This document shows positions 56,326 through 64,000 of a stretch of 64,000 nucleotides of DNA, piece by piece. Positions within the stretch are counted from its first letter, which is position 1, and each line of letters begins with the position of its first letter. The notes under the pieces were generated by a model that had not been told where the DNA came from, did no database searches, and saw nothing but the letters and a program-made list of their open reading frames with translations. The stretch is from Triparma columacea (Eukaryota > Sar > Bolidophyceae > Parmales > Triparmaceae): positions 4,818 to 68,817 of the forward strand of contig BRYA01001450.1 of assembly GCA_030267965.1 (NCBI GenBank). The letters are read 5' to 3'. Both the position numbers and the translations under genes were made by a program.

Positions 56326-59016
56326 TCACACCCCCAGCTGCGCGTGGTTCGTCTTAATTTTCCTCGTCTTAAAGAAGTCGTTCCTCGGGTTCCCCACCTC
56401 CTGATAAAGTCTCCCCCTCCCCCCGCTCCTCTCCCCCAGTCCTCCCTGTCTCCTAACGCTCCCAATCTGGAGGTTGTGGTCCTTCTCCTTCTCTAACGCG
56501 GCCTCCTCACGTTTTAGGTGCAAGTCCCCGGTTGCGCTGTAGGCGAGTATGTCCCTGAGTATTGCGTTCTCCTCCTTAACCGTGCTGCATAGTCCCCCCT
56601 CCGCCCTGGACCTCGCAGTTGCCTTTTCGTGTAGGTTGGTGAGGATCCTGAACGTGTAGCCCTGGTCGACGAGGTACTGCTGCCGCTTCGTGCTGTAGTA
56701 CATCTCGCTGGTGTCGGTGCTTACGAGGGTGTAGAAGAAAGCGTTGAAGCTGTCCTTGTTCGTGCCGTCAGTGGCGGTGCCGGCCTTGGGACGGAGGATA
56801 CGACCTAGACGTTGGGCCTCCTGCCTCCTGCTCCCGTAGTGGCTCGCGATCTGGATGATTACGTTGGCCTCTGGTAGGTCAATGCTGGTGTCCCCGACCT
56901 TGGATATGAAGAGTGTGCTGCTGCCCTGGTTAGCCTTGAACATCCCCAGGATTCCCTGCCTCTCCAGCTCCGCCGTGCCTCCGTGGATGCAGGGTTCCTG
57001 GAACTTCTTGCTGTAGTAAACCAGTGCCGTGACAAGGTCGCTGAAGACGATGATCTTGTCCCCCCTCTTCTTGTGCTCCTTAAGTAGGAACTCGACCGTC
57101 CTCATCTTGCAGGGGTTCATGACGTAGAGCATCTGCTTCCTCCTAACGTCGTCCATCTTCAGGTACTCCTTCATGAAGCTCCTGGGGAGGGGGCACCACA
57201 CCTCGAGGCACTGCACGTTCGCCAGGTACCCCGCTGCCGTTAGGTCCATCCAGTTGGCCTCGTAGAGCTTGGGCCCAATGAGGAAGTTGAGGTCCCCGAT
57301 CTTGTCGTCCTCCCTGACTAGGGTCGCCGTGAGGCCCAGCTTCGTGTGGCTCTTGACGTTGCCGATGACCTTCCTGAACGTGGCCGCCGGGACCACGTGT
57401 ACCTCGTCCATCATAATGAGCCCCCACTCCCTCCCCTGTATTTCCTTCATGACCTCCTCGCTAGCCTCGTTCCTCTTCCCGCTGAACGTTAGCATCGTGT
57501 ACGTCGTGATGAGGACGCACCCTTCCGGGTGCATCTGGTCCTTCATCTGGCTGGTGAAGCACGCGATCCTTCCCCTGTCCTCCTCCCTCTCCCCGATCGT
57601 CGTCCACTTCTGGAACTGCTCCTTCCACTGCAGCACGCTCACGGCGTTCGTGCAGAGGACGATGCAGCCCTTGCCTACGGTCTGGGCGGCGGTTACGCCG
57701 GTCAACGTCTTGCCGGCACCGCAGGGGAGGACGATTATTCCGGACCGCGCGCGACCGTTGCCGAACATCTTGGAGAGGGAGCGCTCCTGGTAACGCCTGA
57801 TCCTGGTGGACGGCCTCAGGTTGAAGTTGGGGATGGACTTCAGGGAGTTGTCTGACCGGAAGTCGTACTCCTCCATAAGGGGGTAGTCTAGCTCTATGCA
57901 GGTCTTCTTAACGTTCTCCACCATGGTGCTCTCGATCTCGAAGCTGATGGTACCCTCCCTCTTGGCCTCCCTAACCACCCTGTTGCCAGCCTCGTCCTCC
58001 TCCCCCTCGGAGGAGGATTCATCGCTGCTGGAGGCCCCGTCCTCGACGTCCCTCAAGTTGCTCCTGTCCTCGGCCTCGACTGTGCTCTTTATCCAAGCAT
58101 CTCCCCCCTCCTGAGGGTAGGTAGAAGAAAAGCGGGCGAAAAGGGGGGAAGAGGCAGGGTTGGTGTGAGGGGGGTAACGACGTGGGAGCTACGGGATCAT
58201 TGTGCTTGTCATTTCGTGCTACGGGATCATTGTACTGCTTGTCCCTTGTCCTTTCTCTTTTCGATTAAAGTTTGCCCATCCCCCCCCCCCTTCCCCCTTC
58301 TCTATTCACTCTCACCTCCTCCGCCCCCTCAGCCTTGACCCTGCACTCAAGTATCTCCGGTCGTCTGCTTAGGAACCTAAGTATCTCCCTCCCCTCCGCG
58401 TCGTCCTTCCCTTCCACCATTACCCGTCCGTCCTTCAGGACTAGCTTCACCTTTCCGTACCTCTCAGTGCAACCCTTAATGAAAGAGGAAACGTTGTCAG
58501 GGACTGCGGTTTTGGAGAGCTTGCTTAAAGTCCTTATGATACCCCCTGACGTGTAGTTCACGGCAGAAGCGGCGTAGAGGGAGAAGGGGGTGAGCTGGTA
58601 GTGGTGGACCCACTGTGGCCTTGCTACCGGCTCGCTTATGGTTACCAGGAAATCGTAGGCTGTGGCGTAGAGAGGGTTGTCGACCTCCATAACTATCATG
58701 CCGGTGCTGAGGACGTAGAGGGGACGGGAGGGGTGGTCGGGCTTTAGGGGGGGGAGGGGGAGGGGGGTGGAGTGGAGGAGGGAGAGGTGGTGGGAGAGGT
58801 GGGACTGGATGGTAGGGGCAGACTTCTTACCCCTCCCCCACCCACCGCGACCTCCTCCCTTTTTCTGTGGTTTTGTGAAGGGTGGTTTAGGGTTAGATGT
58901 ATTGTATTAGGGTTGTGTGTGTGTGTGTGGGTGGGGAGTGTGTGTGTGCGTGTATGTGTGTATGTGTGGCCTCTAAAAGCAGCGTGTGGTATTAATCTTA
59001 CTTTCCGTGGAGGCAT
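56326..59016 (-). CDS. ERCC3: TFIIH DNA helicase XPB/ERCC3
   Basis: Three exons, 59016-59002, 58864-58316 and 58110-56326, all phase 0, give 782 residues, the same length as human XPB. The first exon encodes only MPPRK. Exon 2 carries the damage-recognition region (KPDHPSRPLYVLSTGMIVME, then AYDFLVTISEPVARPQWVHH). Exon 3 holds the helicase core: Walker A LPCGAGKT (about 316), DEVH box (about 423), TATLVRED with the RED motif (about 454) and motif VI QRLGRILR (about 621). XPB is the 3'-5' translocase of TFIIH, needed for promoter opening and nucleotide excision repair. The basic/Ser C-terminus is complete. The stop is 65 bp from the convergent kinesin stop. Confidence 0.96.
58187..58236. repeat. 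Short direct repeat in XPB intron 2
   Basis: GCTACGGGATCATTGT occurs twice, about 30 bp apart, inside the intron. No other sign of an element. Confidence 0.7.
58913..58970. repeat. TG microsatellite in XPB intron 1
   Basis: GTGTGTGTGT runs with small interruptions occupy most of this segment between the 15-nt first exon and exon 2. Confidence 0.9.
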
Positions 59017-59387
59017 TTTTTTGGCTTTTTTGATGCGTTTTTGAGCTTAAAAATGAGTGTGATGTTGCTGTTGAGTACTAATTGAGCATTTATCGCTTTT
59101 TAATGCGAGATTTTCTTGTTTGAGAGGAGAAATTGGATGGATGACTGAGGAGAGAAAAGAGGGAGGATTAATTTTCATTCTCCTCTTCTCCCATATACTT
59201 TCTCCCTCCCTTATCTCTTCTCCCTCTCCTTCTCCCTCTCCTTCTCTACCTTCTTCTTCACCTTCTTCTCCACCTCCTTTTTGACTTCCTTCTCCTCTTT
59301 GCTCCTTTTTTCCCTTCTCCTCGTGTTCTATTTTCTTATCTTCCCTTTCCCCTCCTTACACACATACATATACATATACATACACAT
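59017..59387. promoter_or_regulatory. Divergent region between XPB and the PPR-SMR gene
   Basis: The interval is strongly pyrimidine-rich on the plus strand, with CTTCTCCCTCTCCTTCTCC-type runs from about 59205 to 59350 and a short ACATATACAT repeat just before the PPR-SMR ATG. Bidirectional promoter by position. Confidence 0.5.
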
Positions 59388-62336
59388 ATGTTCTTCATCT
59401 CCTTTTCCACATACTTAATCCTTTACATCATATTCCTCCTCTCCTTATCTGTAGTCTCATTCTTCCTACCCCTCCCTATAGTGACATCTCCTCCTAACCT
59501 CTCTACTCCCCTCTCTACCTTCATAACACCACTCCTTACAAACGAGAAGAGAAATAGAAACGAGAAGAGAAGGAACAGGGTCAGATTTGACGCAAACAAA
59601 GGCAATTTTAAACTATCCTCCCACACACCTTCCTCCTCCTTCTCCTCCTTCTCCTCCTCATCCTCCTTCAACGACGATGAAAGTGATGACGAAAATGATT
59701 CGAATTACCTCACCCAGTTAACCTCAATAGTATTAAACACGTCAACTCCACAATTAAACACACGTTATATCCAGTCTAAATTCTCCACAATCCTAGCATC
59801 AACTCTACTACCCTTTACACCCTCACCTCCCCCTTCTGCAGTCGGGGATGAGGTAGTTGGGGATGAAGAGGCTGGAAATTCTCCAGTCGAAAATTCTCCA
59901 TTCGACCCCCTCGATGGCGTTGTCTTTGTACTGGATGTAACAATACTTATCGATTATATACTATCATCCTCCACCTCCTCCTCCACCTCCTCCTCATCTG
60001 TCAATGATAATGAGTCAGATAATGAAATCGTGTTTAAGTTATCAAGGTGTGCAAGTTTAGCAATAAACGGGTTAGGTTTAACAGGTGGTATAAGACTATC
60101 AGGACGGGAGGAGGGGGTTAGAATGGTGTTGGAGAGAATGTGGGATATTAAGGACGACATTAAGGGGGAGGGGGTAAGGGGGAAGGATGATAGAGAAACT
60201 ACGGTTGTGGTAGAGGAAGAGGAGGACGATGATAGCGATCGTGACGACGACGACGACGATGATGACGATGATTCCGGGGATGTTCAAGTGGAAGATTTCA
60301 ATGAAATCGCAAACAAAATATCACGTTGGATGGTCCCTGGCGCCGGCCTACGTACCCGCTACGGTACCCAGAGGTCCGATCTAATCCTCTCAACTCGTTT
60401 AAAACTCCTAAGTTTAATGACACTCGACGATGCAGTCAGTCACGTATTTAGGGAATTCGAGGATGTCACAACCTCAACACACTCACGTCCACCATTAGGT
60501 ATACCAGAGTTTAAAGTCCTTTGCGAGAAAGCTGGTTCTGAGGGTAGGGGTATACGGTACGCCCGTGACCTTGGGGTCGCCCTATCTTTAGGTACTGGAG
60601 GTGGGTCGGGAGGAGGGTTTGAAGGGGAGAGTACGGAGGCTATGAACGCGGCGTTTAAGGCTGCTAAGGGGGAGGAGGAGGCGAGGGTACTTTTGGAGGA
60701 AATGAGGAGGTGAGGTATTATATAGAGGACACAAGCGGGGGGGAGAGGGGGAGGGGTTTTTAGAGGAAGACAAAAGAAGGGTGAGAAAACTATAATTCCA
60801 ACCCCCCCCCTCCCCCCCCCCATCAACCACTTCTTAGCAATAGGAGATACAGGGACAGGCCAACACCAAACGGTCAAACCTACTCTCTCTGCATGACCCA
60901 CATCCACACCTTAGGTGGTGACTGGAGGTCTATCTGGTCGACTGCAAAGTCTGACGGTATGGCTGGTTCCGCGGCGGGGGGACTATGGACGTGTACAGGG
61001 GGGAAGGTTGGACAGGAAGACTTAGAGGATATTATGAAAGATGGATCCTTCACTGAAACTGCTATAAACGAGGCACTCGAGGGCCTTGAGAGAGGGGGGG
61101 GACTTGGGGCTGAGGGTTTACTGGAACTCTTGGATATACTTATCGTATCAGAGGCGACGTTCGATACGGAGGGGTACGAGAGGATGTGGAGAATGTGCAG
61201 ACACGCTAAAGGGGAGGAGGAATACGGGGTTAGGTACAACGTACTGTTCGTAATGGGGGAGGCTATTGTTAACATGGAGGAGAGGGAGGCGAAGGATATC
61301 GTGAGGGAGGGAACGAGGAGGTGAGCTTTGGGAGGGGACGATAGAGGGGGAGGGGGAGGGGGGCGACCCCCGCCCGACCGCGAAACGTACAGGGATAACG
61401 ACGGATATTAACCCTCCCCCCCCCCACCACCCCGACCTCCGTAATTTGTCACTTAGGGGAGTAATGAGCGCTTTGATAAAGGGCGCGAGCAGGAGGGGCG
61501 ACGTTATGCTCGCAGTCCGTTACCTTATCCTTCTGTCCGAAAGGGGCGAACACTTCAGTAGGGACGTTTACAGGGCTGTCGTCATGGCAGCGGTTAGGGG
61601 GGGGAGGGGAGGGGGGGAGGGGGGACAGGGGGGGATCAAGTGGCTGGAATATGGACTTAAGGTACTGGAAATTATGGAGGGGGTGGGGGTTAGACCGGAC
61701 GGGGGGATATTGGGGGGGGTTATTTACTTGGCTAGCAGAGAGAATATGTGGGGACTGTGTGAGAGCTTGGGGAAGAGGAGCGAGAGGGAGATTGGGAGGA
61801 GGGGAGTCGGAGAGGGGGTTAGGGAGTCAATGGTCGGGGCGGCGAGGAGGATGGGAAAGGTCGAGGAGGGGCTGGAGTGGTACGAGAAAATACTAGACAG
61901 CGGGAAGGTCGGGGTTGGGGTTTTCAACGACGTGGGGTGCATGCTGGGGGGGGAGAAGGAGAGGTGGAGGGGGTACGAGGTCGTTCGGAAGACCATGAAG
62001 GTGGCTCGGGGGGCTGGAGGGTGGGGGGCTCGGGTGGGGAGGAGGGAGGGCAAGGACTTTGTGGTGGACTGCCACGGGTTCGGAGTGGAGACCTCCAGGC
62101 TGCTGGTCGTGTGGGGGCTGAACGTGGCGTACGAGAAGGGGTGCGGGCTTGTGTGCGTGGTGGGGAAGGGGAAAGGGAGCAAAGATGGACCGATCGTAGC
62201 GATGCAAATGCTAGACTTTCTCCTGGGGGAACTTGATCTTGAAGGGCGGCTTGACGAGGGGAATTTCGGTAGAATCATCGTAGAGGAGGGGGAGGTGGAG
62301 AAGAGCGTGGAGAAGTCGAAGATGTGGGTGAAGTGA
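59388..62336 (+). CDS. PPR-like protein with C-terminal SMR domain, probably organellar
   Basis: Three exons, 59388-60709, 60838-61320 and 61457-62336, join in phase 2, giving 894 residues. The start is a hydrophobic signal peptide (FSTYLILYIIFLLSLSVVSF) followed by FLPLP, compatible with a complex-plastid bipartite presequence. A Ser-rich and Asp-rich disordered part (a run of about ten Asp near 60240-60275) leads to helical repeats that look like PPR units (YEKILDSGKVGVGVFNDV, GLKVLEIMEGVGVRPDGGIL). The C-terminus is an SMR domain: FVVDCHGFGVETSRLLV, VCVVGKGKGSKDGP and NFGRIIVEEGE. PPR-SMR proteins act in organelle RNA or genome maintenance. Two adjacent AGs six bases apart (60837 and 60843) can serve exon 2; both keep frame. 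Confidence 0.78.
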
Positions 62337-62413
62337 GGTTGTATGTAATCATTGTTGTTCGCATATTGTGATACTCTTTTTGGCTGTTTTTGAGAATTTG
62401 AGGGTCCAAGCTG

Positions 62414-63277
62414 ATGACTCATTCCAAAATGCGACTCTCACCATTACATCAGGCCGCCCTAGGCACTCTTTTGGGCAACGCTGGTTCTGAACCAGACATG
62501 ACTGTTGTTCCCAAACGCGAATTACCTAAGATCGAGTCCCCTAACCATGAAATCACTATCAAGTCCCATCCTCGAGACTTTTTTCAGCACTCCTTCTCTT
62601 CCTCTATGATGAGTGATGGCCGTGTACAATTCGCGACGAGTACACCTGACATTAATAAGAAGTATCGAAGCGGAGAGCTTGTTGTGCGAGGCACTTTCAA
62701 TGAAAAACCAACAGGAACCCTCATCCTTGCAGCTGAGCTTGCCACTGATGAATGTAAATGGAGCCCGGTGACGAAGGTTCTCTCACTCGCTCTTCTGAAA
62801 GTCATCGGGTCAATGTTGGGGAACGATTTTTCTTGGTCGATTGGGGATGCTAGAAAACGAATTAAACCTCACATTGCCTTCCCTTTGCTCAAGATTGTAG
62901 ACGAGTTCCATTTTTCCAACAGCAACGGGAGAGAATTGAAAACGAACGGGAACGGTCGAAGGGGTGGGCTATTGGGTAGAATAGGTAGAATAGAAGAGAC
63001 TGAGGAGGAGATGAAACGGAGGATGGAGAGGACTAAAGAGGTTGAGGGTGAATTTGATCGCGGCACTGAGATCACATTCCGGGCGCATCTGCATTACGTA
63101 GACTTTGCCAATTGGGTCGCTGTTGGCATCCCTCTAATCCACGCGATGCCTCTTTCTCGATGGTGGTCTGACTCACCGCTTAAATTCTCACTTTACACAA
63201 ACGGAGATCAGCGTCGTGACGTATTCAGTTTGACAATCAACAACGCAGAGCACACGAGACCGCCAAATCGAACGTAA
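62414..63277 (+). CDS. DUF1769-like protein
   Basis: A single exon of 287 residues starting at the ATG at 62414. The core GELVVRGTFNEKPTGTLILA followed by ELATDECKWSPVTKVLSLAL resembles DUF1769 proteins, known from fungi and plants and without assigned function. The remainder has WSIGDARKRIKPHIAF, a charged insert rich in Glu/Arg, and a final beta-rich part (LHYVDFANWVAVGIPLI). No signal peptide or membrane helix. The lack of an intron and the lower GC content set it apart from neighbours. Confidence 0.65.
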   Translation: MTHSKMRLSPLHQAALGTLLGNAGSEPDMTVVPKRELPKIESPNHEITIKSHPRDFFQHSFSSSMMSDGRVQFATSTPDINKKYRSGELVVRGTFNEKPTGTLILAAELATDECKWSPVTKVLSLALLKVIGSMLGNDFSWSIGDARKRIKPHIAFPLLKIVDEFHFSNSNGRELKTNGNGRRGGLLGRIGRIEETEEEMKRRMERTKEVEGEFDRGTEITFRAHLHYVDFANWVAVGIPLIHAMPLSRWWSDSPLKFSLYTNGDQRRDVFSLTINNAEHTRPPNRT

Positions 63278-63600
63278 AAAGGTCAAAGTTTCAACCAAAC
63301 ACTAAACTCTTTTCTCCCCCCACCTTTCTTGGCTGCTGACACCTTGTCGCGAGGTCCGGGAGAGCAAAAAAGGTTAAATTATAAAAGTAAGCAAACAACG
63401 AACCCTCCCGACCCTAATCCCCCGTCCGCCCTTCTCTCGGAATCCAGTACCACCCACGATGCCCCCTTACCCACTCAACGCGTCCGTCCAAGCTTGATTA
63501 GGCCAAAATGTTTCATAATGTTTCCCCCATTTTTATTCGTCGTACAATTTGGATTCTTACCCATTTCCCCTCCCCCTTGCCCCCCCCCAGAACCTATAAA
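63278..63600. promoter_or_regulatory. Intergenic with TATA-like box upstream of protease gene
   Basis: Contains TATAAAAG at 63380-63387, about 214 bp before the protease ATG, and a C-rich leader immediately upstream of the start. The TATA assignment is by motif only. Confidence 0.35.
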
Positions 63601-64000
63601 ATGAAGTTTGCTGCTGCTGCTATCTTTGCTACCCTCGCTACCACCGCTGTTGCGCACAAGCACCCCCACAAGAAGCTCAGGAAGCGTGATGCTGTTCGCT
63701 CCCACCGCAAGCAGTTCAAGGACTTTATGAACGAGCACGGGAAGGTCTACCAGACCCAGGTGAGAATGGTCAGAAAGCAAGCACGCACGACAATGATTTC
63801 TAAACGCTAACGCGACCCTTCGGTCTGGCTTCGACTGTTCCCCCACAGGATGAGCACGAGCACCGCTTCAGCATCTTCTCCAAGAACCTCCTCGAGTTTG
63901 ACGAGCTCAACGCCGATCTTGTCGCCAACGGCAAGGACGCCATCCACGGAGTCACCCAGTTCACCGACATGGAGCGCTCCGAGTTCGAGGAGCAGTACCT
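63601..64000 (+). CDS. Papain-family cysteine protease precursor (5' part, runs off window)
   Basis: Exon 1 is 63601-63759 and exon 2 runs from 63849 past base 64000, phase 0. A signal peptide (MKFAAAAIFATLATTAVA) is followed by a basic stretch and the I29 inhibitor propeptide: FKDFMNEHGKVYQTQ, then across the splice DEHEHRFSIFSKNLLEF and GVTQFTDMERSEFEEQY. This is the ERFNIN/GNFD-type pro-region of C1A cathepsin L-like enzymes; the mature catalytic domain lies beyond the window. Expected in lysosome or vacuole, or secreted. Confidence 0.9.

Overview
This is nuclear DNA of a gene-dense, intron-bearing protist. Nearly every locus needs splicing to read, with GT-AG introns of about 60-140 nt, donors of the GTGAG/GTAAG type and frequent CTAAC-like branch sites. 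Gene content fits a photosynthetic, flagellate-derived alga, most likely a stramenopile (ochrophyte). The indicators are a thylakoid-lumen-type precursor with a signal peptide followed by a twin-arginine segment (2899-4240), a KRE6/SKN1-type GH16 glucan-branching enzyme (11142-13497), a plastid-type PPR-SMR candidate (59388-62336), and ciliary genes (CFAP58, DNAAF1). I place it near the bolidophyte, pelagophyte and diatom group only by inference.

Layout. 1-2256 (-): partial coiled-coil protein whose middle is an array of 33/45-nt mini-exons separated by related introns. 2899-8545 (-): DUF1499-like lumen protein, an unknown protein and a polytopic membrane protein. 8743-13497 (+): a second membrane protein, head-to-head with the previous one, then the glucan enzyme. 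13619-14372 (-): ankyrin protein. 14563-21889 (+): a 2,207-residue solenoid protein, possibly ROD/KNTC1-like. 21964-25070 (-): CFAP58. 25387-27188 (+): periplasmic-binding-like surface protein. 27398-28987 (-): NFKBIL1-like. 29258-30818 (+): DNAAF1. 30921-34627 (-): p25-alpha/EF-hand-like protein. 35202-37907 (-): two-PH-domain protein. 38515-39825 (-): membrane-anchored cysteine synthase. 39935-41699 (-): seven-EF-hand protein. 41939-42553 (+): TRAPPC1/BET5. 43229-44102 (-): ELMO domain protein. 44242-45404 (-): eIF3h. 46373-46804 (+): RPL23/uL14. 46840-51533 (-): C2CD5. 51680-53156 (+): Gal-3-O-sulfotransferase family. 53222-56260 (+): kinesin with a C-terminal WW domain, interrupted by a 978-N gap. 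56326-59016 (-): XPB/ERCC3 helicase. 59388-62336 (+): PPR-SMR. 62414-63277 (+): DUF1769-like. 63601-64000 (+): start of a papain-family protease.

The genes do not form one pathway. They are housekeeping and organelle genes packed with 30-300 bp between them; several convergent pairs end within about 110 bp of each other. The most unusual material is in the introns: a cassette-like mini-exon array at 914-1811, and a set of introns whose ends carry inverted AGCGAAGCGA/TCGCTTCGCT-type motifs, suggestive of introner elements. All gene models are my own reading of frame and splice-phase continuity; no alignment or transcript data were available.
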